Origin: Nocardia bovistercoris
GTDB taxonomy: Bacteria; Actinomycetota; Actinomycetes; Mycobacteriales; Mycobacteriaceae
Assembly: GCF_015674855.1 (NCBI RefSeq)
Contig: NZ_JADMLG010000031.1
Span: 1-33,542 of the forward strand
Direction of reading: 5' to 3'
DNA length: 33,542 nucleotides
Shown here: positions 15,748-23,673 of the stretch, piece after piece
Numbering within the stretch: position 1 is the first letter of the stretch
Layout: each line of letters begins with the position of its first letter
The notes under the pieces: generated by a model
The model's input: the letters and a program-made list of their open reading frames with translations, nothing else
Databases searched by the model: none
What the model was told of the DNA's origin: nothing
Position numbers and translations under genes: made by a program

Positions 15748-15759
15748 TAGAGCGCTCTA
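15748..15759. promoter_or_regulatory. LacI-type operator, regulator side
   Basis: TAGAGCGCTCTA is a perfect 12-bp palindrome sharing the eight-base core GAGCGCTC with the site at 15635-15646; the outer positions differ in a compensating way. Centre-to-centre distance is 113 bp, near a whole number of helical turns, so looping between the sites is possible. It lies about 120 bp upstream of the regulator gene. Confidence 0.75.
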
Positions 15760-15878
15760 TTGCCGGGTGTGGGCGCAGGGTTGTAACCTCCGTCACGGCG
15801 AGCATCACCGCCCCGAGGGCGGCGGGGCGCGGTCGCGCACCGGACTCGTCCCGTGCAGCACCGCGCGAGGGAGGCGAG

Positions 15879-17264
15879 ATGGCGCGACCGACCATGGCCG
15901 ACGTCGCCGCACGCGCGGGCGTCTCACGCGCCCTGGTATCCCTCGTGATGCGCGACTCGCCCAAGGTCAGCGCGCACCGCCGCCGCGCCGTGCTCGCGGC
16001 CGCCGAAGACCTCGGCTATCGCCCGCACGCCATGGCCCGGTCACTGGCCAGCGGCGTGTCCGACATCGTCGGCGTGATGGTGTCGGACCTGCGCAACCCG
16101 TTCTTCGCCGAGGTCGTCGAGGGTATGGACGACGCCGCGCAGGAGGCGGGCCTGCACCTGGTCCTCAACACCGGCCGCCGCAGCGCGGTCCGGGAACAGG
16201 CCGCGCTGGACAGCCTGCTCGCCTTCCGCCCCGGCGGAGTCATCCTGCTCTCCCCGGTCCTGCCCGCCGCCGCGATCCGCGCGGCCGCGCAGCACGGTCC
16301 GGTGGTGCTGGTCTCGCGCGGTTCCACCGCACCCGGCGTCGACACGGTCAACGACGACGGTGTCACCGGCGCCGGACTCGCCGTCGACCACCTCGCCGCA
16401 CTCGGCCACCGGCGCATCGTGCACCTCGACGGTGGCGCCGCGGCCACCAGCGCCGCGCGCCGCCGCGGTTACCGCGAGGCGATGTCGCGACACGGACTCG
16501 CCCCGATGGTGGTACCGAGCGAGCACACCGACGCCGCGGGCGCGTCCGCCGTACAAGCCCTGCTCAACCTGTTCTCGCGCATCGACTTTCCCACGGCCCT
16601 GGTCTGCGGCAACGATTTCAACGCACTCGGCGCGATCGCCGCGCTACGCGAGGCCGGATTGCGGGTACCCGACGACGTATCCGTCGTCGGCTACGACAAC
16701 ACCTCGATCGCGGCCATGCCGCACCCCGCCCTCACCACCGTCGACCAACCCCGAAATAGCATGGGTCGATTGGCGATTCGAGCGCTCACCGAGCGGCTGC
16801 GCGAAGGACGCACCACCGCGACGCACCACCGCGTCGAACCGTCCTTGGTCGTGCGCGCCACCTCCGCCGCACCCAGGTCCCCGAACCGCGGAGCGATACG
16901 CGCCAACCCCGAAAAGTCGTATACGACAACCGGTTCCCGAAGCTCCTCCGAATCACCGATTCCAGACAATCCCGCGACACCACCCGGCTGGGGTCGACCC
17001 GCGATGCCACGGCGCTCGGATCTTCGCCCGATACCGCCGAACTCGAAGCGTCCCACGAAACCACCTGACCCGGATCAGCCCACCACGCCACGGCACTCGA
17101 AAGATCCCGCGCGATCACCGAACTCGGATCGACCGGCGAGGCCATCGAAGTCGAACCGACTCGCGACACCACCGCCTTCACGCCACCCCACGACGCCACC
17201 GAGCTCGGATCGATCGGCTACGCCACCGGACCCGTCCCGACCTCCCGCATCACCGAACTCGTAA
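15879..17264 (+). CDS. LacI-family transcriptional regulator of the iol genes, with abnormal C-terminal tail
   Basis: Residues 1-329 are a complete LacI-type repressor: the N-terminal HTH MADVAARAGVSRALVSLVM (6-24), the hinge helix RPHAMARSLASG, and a periplasmic-binding-protein-like effector domain ending VEPSLVVRATSA. GGGAGG lies 5 nt before the ATG. It is divergent from iolE-iolC with two LacI operators between, and iolG follows 34 nt downstream, so it very likely senses inositol or a derivative. Residues 330-461 are odd: 132 extra residues rich in Pro, Ser, Arg and Asp. In 61 codons at 17037-17219 about one third end in A or T, unlike the nearly all-G/C ending core. The tail may be read-through after loss of a stop codon or an error in the sequence. 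Confidence 0.88.
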   Translation: MARPTMADVAARAGVSRALVSLVMRDSPKVSAHRRRAVLAAAEDLGYRPHAMARSLASGVSDIVGVMVSDLRNPFFAEVVEGMDDAAQEAGLHLVLNTGRRSAVREQAALDSLLAFRPGGVILLSPVLPAAAIRAAAQHGPVVLVSRGSTAPGVDTVNDDGVTGAGLAVDHLAALGHRRIVHLDGGAAATSAARRRGYREAMSRHGLAPMVVPSEHTDAAGASAVQALLNLFSRIDFPTALVCGNDFNALGAIAALREAGLRVPDDVSVVGYDNTSIAAMPHPALTTVDQPRNSMGRLAIRALTERLREGRTTATHHRVEPSLVVRATSAAPRSPNRGAIRANPEKSYTTTGSRSSSESPIPDNPATPPGWGRPAMPRRSDLRPIPPNSKRPTKPPDPDQPTTPRHSKDPARSPNSDRPARPSKSNRLATPPPSRHPTTPPSSDRSATPPDPSRPPASPNS

Positions 17265-17298
17265 CAACCGCAGGACGCTACCGACAAGGGGATGGACG

Positions 17299-18363
17299 AT
17301 GATCGCGGAACGCAGGGTCGGCATCGGCTTGGCGGGTACCGGGCGCATCGGAACCCGCCACGCGGAGATCCTGGCTCGGTCGCCGCGTGTGGAACGTCTG
17401 CTGCTCACCGACGTCGATGCCGACCGGGCGAGCGCCGTCGCCGGGGAACTCGGCGTCGAATCGGTCCCGGACATCGACGCACTGCTCGACGCCGACCTCG
17501 ACGGCCTGGTCGTGGCGACTCCCACCGACTCCCATCCCGAACTCATCGTGCGCGCGGTCGAACGCGGCATCCCGGTGTTCTGCGAGAAACCCGTCGCCGC
17601 CGACCTCGCGGGCACCGCGGCCGTGGTGGCGCGCCTGCGCGACGCGCCCGTCCCCGTGCAGGTCGGGTTCCAGCGCCGTTTCGACGCGGGCTACCGCGCG
17701 GCGCGGGACGCCGTGCGGTCCGGCGAACTCGGCAGACTGCACACCGTGCGCGCCAATACCCTCGACCCGGCGCCGCCGCCTGCCGACTACCTGCGGCGCA
17801 GCGGCGGCATCTTCCGCGATTGCGGGGTCCACGATTTCGACATCGTCGGCTGGGTCACAGGCCGCGAGGTCGTGCGGGTCTACGCGCACGGCACCGACCG
17901 CGGCGAGGCCGCGTTCACCGTGTGCGGCGACGTCGGCACCGCCGCCGTACTGCTGACCCTCGACGACGACACCCTGGTCACGGTGTCACTGACGCGGCGC
18001 AACGGCGCGGGCTACGACGTGCGCCTGGAACTGCTGGGCGAACGGACCAACCTCGTGGTCGGACTAGACGACCGCACGCCGCTGCGCTCCGCGGAACCGG
18101 GCGATCACCACACGGGCGCACTCGCCTACCCCGGATTCCTCGAACGCTTCCACCGCGCCTACATCGAAGAACTCGACACTTTCGTCGCCGTAGCCGCCGA
18201 CGACCTGCCCAGCCCCTGTCCCCCCGAAGCGGCCCTCACCGCCTTGCGCATCGCCGAAGCCTGCGAACTGTCACGACACGAGCGTCGCCCCGTCGACCTC
18301 ACCGAAATCCCGTACGCGCCGCCGGACCGCTCCACCTCGAGCGCATGGCTCCCGAATCACTAG
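17299..18363 (+). CDS. iolG: Inositol 2-dehydrogenase-type oxidoreductase (Gfo/Idh/MocA family)
   Basis: An NAD-dependent dehydrogenase of 354 aa, predicted to oxidise myo-inositol to scyllo-inosose, the first step of the pathway. The N-terminal Rossmann fold has GLAGTGRIGTRHAEIL. Family motifs EKPVAAD and VGFQRRFDAGY follow, and the catalytic segment CGVHDFDIVGWV contains the Asp/His pair. The ATG has AAGGGG 8 nt upstream. It lies 34 nt after the regulator gene and is probably cotranscribed with it. The substrate is inferred from neighbours; other polyols or sugars are possible for this family. Confidence 0.9.
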   Translation: MIAERRVGIGLAGTGRIGTRHAEILARSPRVERLLLTDVDADRASAVAGELGVESVPDIDALLDADLDGLVVATPTDSHPELIVRAVERGIPVFCEKPVAADLAGTAAVVARLRDAPVPVQVGFQRRFDAGYRAARDAVRSGELGRLHTVRANTLDPAPPPADYLRRSGGIFRDCGVHDFDIVGWVTGREVVRVYAHGTDRGEAAFTVCGDVGTAAVLLTLDDDTLVTVSLTRRNGAGYDVRLELLGERTNLVVGLDDRTPLRSAEPGDHHTGALAYPGFLERFHRAYIEELDTFVAVAADDLPSPCPPEAALTALRIAEACELSRHERRPVDLTEIPYAPPDRSTSSAWLPNH

Positions 18364-18710
18364 CGCACCGCCGATCGACCGCCCGAACCGTGAAACGACT
18401 CCTCACCAACGCCGCACAACTGGCGCACCGCACCGCACCGCACCACACCGAGCTGAACCAACCATGCGCACCCCTCGCCCGGCACCACCTGATCCCAATG
18501 GTGTCCGACTGCCACTTACACCGCTCGAGAACGACACAGTCGCCGCGGCATCCGGATCCAGAAGGCGACGACGACCCCATGAACTCGGGTCGCATGCTCA
18601 CCTCCGAGCGAACCAGCTCTCCCACCGCCATCCGAACGCCCCGCACCCGCCGATCGCGCTGGTCCATGCGTGCGACAGGCCAAGCGCACCGCGCCACCGC
18701 GCAGGTCGGT
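18364..18710. other. Intergenic stretch between iolG and the methyltransferase gene
   Basis: About 350 bp between convergent genes. A short CGCACC-type simple repeat lies near 18424-18445. I see no gene, no strong hairpin and no recognisable mobile-element remnant. Confidence 0.5.
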
Positions 18711-19811
18711 CTAGGCGGACAGCGCGCTCTCGCCGAGCAGCGCGGCGCGGTAACCCTCGCGGTATTCGCCCCAGTCACCCGCGACCACGGTGTTCAGGGC
18801 GTTCTCGTCGGGCGCGTGGTCGAACAATGCGGCGGCGAGCACGTGGACGGCCAGTCGGGGCGGTATGGCGTTGCCGATCTGCTGGGCGACATCGCGGCCT
18901 GCCCAGGGATAGTCGTGCGGGAAGGTCTGGAGACGGCCCGCGTCTCGGTGGTCGAGGTTGCGGATGTAGTCGCCGCCCATGGTCACCATCTTGTTGCGCG
19001 AGACCTTGCCGGTGACGGTGTACGCGGGTTCGTCGTGGCGACGCCGCCCGCGCGCCTTGGGGTCACCGCCGGTGCCGTAGTTCGACACCACCACGAATTC
19101 CGCACCGGGCGCGAGCACCGGACCCATCGGCAGCCACGGCGCGAGATCACCACGTGCCGAGCCGGTTTCGCGACGGAACGGTCGGTGCGTCGGGCGCGGC
19201 AGGTGCGGGCGGCGGTGCAGGTGCGCGATCAGGATCGCCCTGCGCCGAGTCTGCGGCACCCCGAATTCCTCGGCGCGTAGGATGTCGGCGACGAATTCGT
19301 AACCGCGCGAGGCGAGTACGGCCCCCATTCGCCGCCACACGGGCAGCACCGCAGGCACCTGTTCGAGCACGATCACCTCGTAGGGTCGGCGGTGGTCGTC
19401 CATCGCGGCCAGCGCCCACCGCAACGGTTCGAGCACGAGCCCGGTCCGCTCGTCGGCGAGCTTCTTCAGATCGACACCGACCGTCGGGTCACCGTCCCCC
19501 ATGCGCTCGACGAAACGCAGCACGTCGTCGAGGGCCCCGCGCCCGGCCCCGGACCCGGCCACCGAGAACGTCTGACACGGCGGGCCTCCCGCGAGCACGG
19601 TCGCGCCTTCGAACAACTCGGGCCCGAGATCACGCACATCCGCCGAACGGGTGACAAGCCCCGCGGCGTCACGTGTCGCAACCGCGTCGACGTCCCATTC
19701 GACGCCGGTCACCGATATCCCGAGCCAGTGCGCCGCGACATCCAGCCCGCCGGGCCCCGCGAACAGATCGATCATCCGGGCCGATGGCGCCGCCCCCGCA
19801 TCCGACGACAT
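18711..19811 (-). CDS. DNA (cytosine-5) methyltransferase without a visible restriction partner
   Basis: A 366-aa protein with the C5-cytosine methyltransferase motifs in order: I DLFAGPGGLD (15-24), IV GGPPCQTFS (75-83, catalytic Cys79), VI LEQVPAV (149-155, EQV in place of the usual ENV), VIII QTRRRAILIA (187-196), IX GRLQTFPHDYPW (292-303) and X QIGNAIPPRL (311-320). The target-recognition stretch is short (about 200-285). It would methylate cytosine in a short DNA site, which cannot be deduced here. No endonuclease or Vsr-like gene lies on either side. A TATGAT box 8 nt before the ATG suggests leaderless expression. Confidence 0.93.
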   Translation of the reverse strand: MSSDAGAAPSARMIDLFAGPGGLDVAAHWLGISVTGVEWDVDAVATRDAAGLVTRSADVRDLGPELFEGATVLAGGPPCQTFSVAGSGAGRGALDDVLRFVERMGDGDPTVGVDLKKLADERTGLVLEPLRWALAAMDDHRRPYEVIVLEQVPAVLPVWRRMGAVLASRGYEFVADILRAEEFGVPQTRRRAILIAHLHRRPHLPRPTHRPFRRETGSARGDLAPWLPMGPVLAPGAEFVVVSNYGTGGDPKARGRRRHDEPAYTVTGKVSRNKMVTMGGDYIRNLDHRDAGRLQTFPHDYPWAGRDVAQQIGNAIPPRLAVHVLAAALFDHAPDENALNTVVAGDWGEYREGYRAALLGESALSA

Positions 19812-19819
19812 GGTCGCAG

Positions 19820-19825
19820 ATCATA
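19820..19825 (-). promoter_or_regulatory. -10 box of the methyltransferase gene
   Basis: TATGAT on the minus strand, 8 nt before the ATG at 19811, is close to the ideal -10 sequence and would give a leaderless or near-leaderless transcript. No -35 box is evident; the upstream bases are the end of the DUF2252 gene region. Confidence 0.5.
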
Positions 19826-19862
19826 GCGCTCGCCGAACGAGGCCGAAGCCACGGACGCGCGT

Positions 19863-21227
19863 TCAGGCCCCCGGCGCGGCCGCTGTTATCCGACCCGAAT
19901 CCGCCGCCTCCACCAGCGCGCGGTGGTCGATGAGGGTTTGGTCGGCGTAGGCGAGGGCGAAATCGACCATCGCTCGGTCGAATACGTCGCTGGAACCGAG
20001 GTAGGCCGCGATGGCGACGCGGTCGCCGGAGCGGGCGTGCGCGCGGGCCAGGGTGAATCCGCACAGGGTGGCGTATTTCGCGAGGGCGCCCGGTGACAGG
20101 TTTTCCAGGACCGCCGACCCTTTCATGTCGCGCAGTTGTCGCCAGTAGAAATAGCGGCCGTTCGGACCCGTGGCCCAGCCGAGGAATATGTCGGCGGCGG
20201 CTTGGGTCAAACGCTGCCCGTGCACCACCCGGTGGCCTTGGTGCTTGAATTTGCTTTGCGGCAGATGCGGTGTGAGCACCGAGTTCTCCGCCTCCTTCAC
20301 CTGGAGGAACAGCGGCGCGCCGGTGTCGACGTCGACGAGGAGGGCGACGAAGCAGCGAGTGCCGACGCTGCCGACCCCCACCACCTTGAGCGCCAGGTCG
20401 ACCAGCCGATGCCGGTCCAGCAGCACCCGGCGCTCCTCGGGGAGACTGCGGCGGTAGGCGGCGAAGACGGTCGAGAGGTCGAGCGCCTCGGGTTCATCGA
20501 TGCGCACCAGCAGCGGCGGCCGATGCCGGATGCGCGGCATGCCGTCCTCTCCGGGTTCGGTGAGTTTGGACAGCGCCCGCAGACTGGTGTTGGCGCGCGC
20601 CGTGGCAAGCGCCCGCTCGACTCCCTTGCGGCGCTTGGGTTTACGAACCAACTCCAGCACCGCGTCCGCGTCGACCCGCAGGTACCACACGTCCATGGCG
20701 TCGAGTTCGGCCAGATGCAGCATGCAGCTGCGATAGCCGCGCGCCGCCTCCGACGCGGCGGCCTCGGCCTGCACGTCGGTGTACCCGTTGGCGCGGGCGG
20801 CGACGGCGACGCTGGCTACCAGGCGTTTCACATCCCACTCGAACGGGCCGGGCAGGGTTTCGTCGAAATCGTTGAGATCGAACAGCAGTGCGCGCTCGGG
20901 CGAGGCGAAGAGCCCGAAATTCGACAGGTGCGCGTCGCCGCACAGTTGCACGGTCAATCCCGAGTCGGGACCGGCCGCCAAGTCGGCGGCCATCACCGCG
21001 GGCGCGCCGCGCAGGAACGGGAACGGCGAGGCGAGCATCCTGGCGTAGCGGATGGGCACGAGTTCGGGCAGCCGGGTGCGCGCCTGCCGCTCCAGAATGG
21101 TTACCGGATCGACCCGGTCGGCTCCGGCCTCCCACTTGCCGAGCGCCGAACGCGATACCCGCTTACGGGCCTTCCTGCCCCCTTCGATCCCCGTGACACC
21201 GTTCGTGGCCGCGAGCGTATCCGTCAT
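19863..21227 (-). CDS. DUF2252 family protein
   Basis: A 454-aa protein of the DUF2252 family, which has a protein-kinase-like fold of unproven activity. With the ATG at 21227 the key segments are CGDAHLSNFG (96-105), FDLNDFDE (116-123) and EWDVKRL (130-136). The first two resemble the catalytic and metal-binding loops of aminoglycoside-phosphotransferase-like kinases. An alternative GTG at 21266 adds 13 residues; an AGGAGG lies too far upstream of it to decide. It is on the same strand as the methyltransferase gene, 51 nt before it, but that gene has its own -10 box. Substrate unknown. Confidence 0.85.
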   Translation of the reverse strand: MTDTLAATNGVTGIEGGRKARKRVSRSALGKWEAGADRVDPVTILERQARTRLPELVPIRYARMLASPFPFLRGAPAVMAADLAAGPDSGLTVQLCGDAHLSNFGLFASPERALLFDLNDFDETLPGPFEWDVKRLVASVAVAARANGYTDVQAEAAASEAARGYRSCMLHLAELDAMDVWYLRVDADAVLELVRKPKRRKGVERALATARANTSLRALSKLTEPGEDGMPRIRHRPPLLVRIDEPEALDLSTVFAAYRRSLPEERRVLLDRHRLVDLALKVVGVGSVGTRCFVALLVDVDTGAPLFLQVKEAENSVLTPHLPQSKFKHQGHRVVHGQRLTQAAADIFLGWATGPNGRYFYWRQLRDMKGSAVLENLSPGALAKYATLCGFTLARAHARSGDRVAIAAYLGSSDVFDRAMVDFALAYADQTLIDHRALVEAADSGRITAAAPGA

Positions 21228-21584
21228 TTTCTCAGTCTTGCTCGCGGAATGCTGCACCGCAAGCACCGTGCGACGAATGAGACCGACCGCGCCTCCTGCT
21301 GGACATTCAGCACGAACTAACTATTTGCCACAGATTTGCCATCAAGAACTATGGATCACGCGAAACAGCAGATCCCTTTCGGGGTTTCACCGGAGCCGAC
21401 TCCTACCGAAGGATGAAATGTCACCCTGACCGGCCCGAATCCGGTGCCCATTCGAACCGGGTGCGGCACAGTGTAGGTCGTGCGAACGCCGTCGGGGCGG
21501 AAAGGCCGCGTGGAATGCCGGTCGAATTCGCCCGCACCCACCCGGACGGTGTCGCCGAATATCGAAGTGCTGAAAGGATTCACG
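21228..21584. other. Divergent intergenic region
   Basis: About 357 bp between the DUF2252 gene and the small secreted-protein gene. It holds two TTGCCA copies near 21325-21340 and an AGGAGG on the minus strand near 21290-21300. Short frames cross it, but none has a matching ribosome site or family motif. The promoters of both genes should be here; I could not place them with confidence. Confidence 0.4.
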
Positions 21585-21896
21585 TTGTTCCCGACGAAAA
21601 CCCCGCGCCGCCTGCTCGCGGCGCTCGCCGTGGCGGGCGCGGTCACCGCGATCCCGCTGACCGTCGCGGCGCCCGCCTCGGCCACCGGCCCCGACGAGGC
21701 GACCGAGATCGGCCGCGGCTGCGACCGCGACGATCCATGGGAGAACTTCCTCGACAACCCATGGAGCGATCTGCTCGACAACCGCCACGGCCCACACGGC
21801 TACTGCGACCCGGGAGACCGGCACTCCCCGCGCCACCACCCGCCGCACGACCCGTGGCGCGACCACCGCCCGCACGGACTGTTCGGCAGCAGCTGA
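21585..21896 (+). CDS. Small secreted His/Asp-rich protein
   Basis: Predicted 103 aa from a TTG start at 21585, chosen because GAAAGGA lies 6 nt upstream. This gives a normal signal peptide: positive FPTKTPRR, a hydrophobic stretch at 10-29 and a cleavage site after ASA (31-33). The 70-aa mature part has only two Cys (46 and 74, possible disulphide), eight His and eleven Asp, and three DPW/NPW motifs at 50-52, 58-60 and 89-91. Metal binding is plausible but unproven. The open frame begins upstream at 21480; that start would bury the signal peptide. A shared terminator follows. No family recognised. Confidence 0.7.
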   Translation: MFPTKTPRRLLAALAVAGAVTAIPLTVAAPASATGPDEATEIGRGCDRDDPWENFLDNPWSDLLDNRHGPHGYCDPGDRHSPRHHPPHDPWRDHRPHGLFGSS

Positions 21897-21914
21897 CCCG
21901 CACCCCCGAACGGC

Positions 21915-21949
21915 CGATGGCCCGCTCCCTATCCGGGGGCGGGCCATCG
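21915..21949. terminator. Terminator between the secreted protein and ilvC (convergent)
   Basis: CGATGGCCCGC and GCGGGCCATCG form an 11-bp stem, extended inward by partial CCC/GGG pairing. It lies 18 nt after the secreted-protein stop and 18 nt after the ilvC stop on the opposite strand, so it probably serves both. Confidence 0.75.
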
Positions 21950-21967
21950 CGCGTAGTACGCCGTGGA

Positions 21968-22981
21968 TCAGGCGGTTTCGGTGATCGGGCGATCGACCCA
22001 GCTCATCAGGCCGCGCAGCTTGGCGCCGGTGACCTCGATCGGGTGCTCGGCGTTCTGCTTGCGCAGACCCTCGAGCTCCTTGTTGCCGCCCTCGACATTG
22101 GCGACCAGCCGCTTGACGAAGCTGCCGTCCTGGATGTCCTTGAGGATGTCCTGCATCCGCTTCTTGGTGTCGGCGTCGATGACACGGGGACCCGACAGGT
22201 AACCACCGAATTCGGCGGTGTCGGACACCGAGTAGTTCATGCGCGCGATGCCGCCCTCGTACATGAGGTCGACGATGAGCTTCAGCTCGTGCAGCACCTC
22301 GAAGTAGGCCATCTCCGGCGCGTAACCCGCCTCGACCATGACCTCGAAACCGGTCTTGACCAGTTCTTCGGTGCCGCCGCAGAGCACGGCCTGCTCACCG
22401 AAGAGATCGGTCTCGGTCTCCTCCTTGAAGGTGGTCTTGATGACGCCCGCGCGGGTGCCGCCGATGCCCTTGGCGTAGGACAGCGCGAGCGCCTGGCCCT
22501 GGCCGGTGGGGTCCTGATCGATCGCGATCAGCGCGGGCACGCCCTTGCCGTCGACGAACTGGCGGCGCACCAGGTGGCCGGGGCCCTTCGGCGCGACCAT
22601 GCCGATGGTGACGTTCGCGGGCGGCTTGATCAGGCCGAAGTGGATGTTGAGGCCGTGGCCGAAGAACAGCGCGTCGCCGTCCTTCAGATTCGGCTCGATG
22701 TCGTTGGTGAAGATCGACGCCTGCGCGGTGTCGGGGGCGAGCACCATGATCAGGTCGGCCCATTCCGAGACCTCGGCCGGGGTGCCGACGGTCAGGCCCG
22801 CCTCCTCGGCCTTCGGACGCGACTTCGAACCCTCGGCCAGACCGACCCGCACCTCGACGCCCGAGTCACGCAGGCTCAGCGAATGCGCGTGTCCCTGGCT
22901 GCCGTAGCCGATGACCGCGACCTTGCGGCCCTGGATGATCGACAGGTCGGCATTGTCGTCGTAGAACATCTCGACTGCCAC
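21968..22981 (-). CDS. ilvC: Ketol-acid reductoisomerase, class I
   Basis: It isomerises and reduces acetolactate and acetohydroxybutyrate with NADPH and Mg, the second common step of valine and isoleucine synthesis. The 337-aa protein is the short class I form. It starts AVEMFYDDNADL, has the nucleotide-binding GYGSQGHAH (25-33) and GMVAPKGPGH, and the C-terminal knotted domain with FGEQAVLCGG and YFEVLHELKLIVDLMYEGG. The GTG start has AAGGA 6 nt upstream. It follows ilvN with a 188-nt gap full of hairpins, so its expression may be set separately from ilvBN. Confidence 0.98.
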   Translation of the reverse strand: MAVEMFYDDNADLSIIQGRKVAVIGYGSQGHAHSLSLRDSGVEVRVGLAEGSKSRPKAEEAGLTVGTPAEVSEWADLIMVLAPDTAQASIFTNDIEPNLKDGDALFFGHGLNIHFGLIKPPANVTIGMVAPKGPGHLVRRQFVDGKGVPALIAIDQDPTGQGQALALSYAKGIGGTRAGVIKTTFKEETETDLFGEQAVLCGGTEELVKTGFEVMVEAGYAPEMAYFEVLHELKLIVDLMYEGGIARMNYSVSDTAEFGGYLSGPRVIDADTKKRMQDILKDIQDGSFVKRLVANVEGGNKELEGLRKQNAEHPIEVTGAKLRGLMSWVDRPITETA

Positions 22982-23023
22982 AGTGGTTCCTTCCGGGAGG
23001 TCATCCCCGCTCGCGGGCGGGGC

Positions 23024-23093
23024 GCACCGAATTCGGTGCTCTTGGTCCGGCCCCGTGGGGCACGGGGCTGTACAACCCCGCGCGTACACGGGG
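23024..23093 (-). promoter_or_regulatory. Structured leader between ilvN and ilvC
   Basis: Three dyads follow one another: CCCCG/CGGGG (23076-23093), a perfect GCCCCGTG-GGG-CACGGGGC hairpin (23050-23068) and a GCACCGAATTCGGTGC palindrome (23024-23039). A TAACCT box on the minus strand (23148-23153) could be an ilvC promoter. The stems have no T-runs. They may be partial terminators, an RNA-processing site or a translation control; the sequence does not settle which. Confidence 0.45.
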
Positions 23094-23169
23094 GAAGATC
23101 GGTCCCGCGGGAGCGGGGGCGGCACGCCGAGGTGTCGATCGCACCAAAGGTTAGCGTGCCGCCGTCAGG

Positions 23170-23673
23170 TCATCGGGTGGCGGTGATGGACTTCGGTCCG
23201 CGCCCGACCGCGACCACGCCGGACTGCACTATCTCGCGGATCCCGTACGGTTCGAGCATCCGCAGCAGCGCGTCGAGTTTGGACCGGGTTCCGGTGGCCT
23301 CGACGGTGAGCGCGTCCGGGGACACGTCGATGACCTTGGCCCTGAACAGCGTGACGGCCTCGATCACCTGGGTGCGCACGCTCGCGTCGGCGCGCACCTT
23401 CACCAGGATCAGTTCGCGGGCCACCGACGCGTCGGCGTCCTGCTCCACGATCTTGATGACGTTGACCAGCTTGTTGAGTTGTTTGGTGACCTGCTCGAGC
23501 GGCAGGTCCTCGACGGTGACCACGATGGTCATCCGGGAGATGTCCGGCAGTTCGGTGCCACCGACCGCCAGCGATTCGATATTGAATCCGCGCCGCGAGA
23601 ACAGGCTCGCGACCCGCGCCAGCACGCCCGGCTTGTCCTCGACGAGGACACTCAGCGTGTGGGTGGTACTCAT
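23170..23673 (-). CDS. ilvN: Acetolactate synthase small (regulatory) subunit
   Basis: The regulatory partner of IlvB that gives feedback inhibition by valine. The 167-aa protein has an N-terminal ACT domain (THTLSVLVEDKPGVLARV, about 4-78) with the effector-site segment RRGFNIESL, and a second C-terminal ACT-like domain (about 95-160). The ATG overlaps the ilvB stop by 4 nt (ATGA), so the two subunits are translationally coupled. Length is standard. Confidence 0.97.
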   Translation of the reverse strand: MSTTHTLSVLVEDKPGVLARVASLFSRRGFNIESLAVGGTELPDISRMTIVVTVEDLPLEQVTKQLNKLVNVIKIVEQDADASVARELILVKVRADASVRTQVIEAVTLFRAKVIDVSPDALTVEATGTRSKLDALLRMLEPYGIREIVQSGVVAVGRGPKSITATR

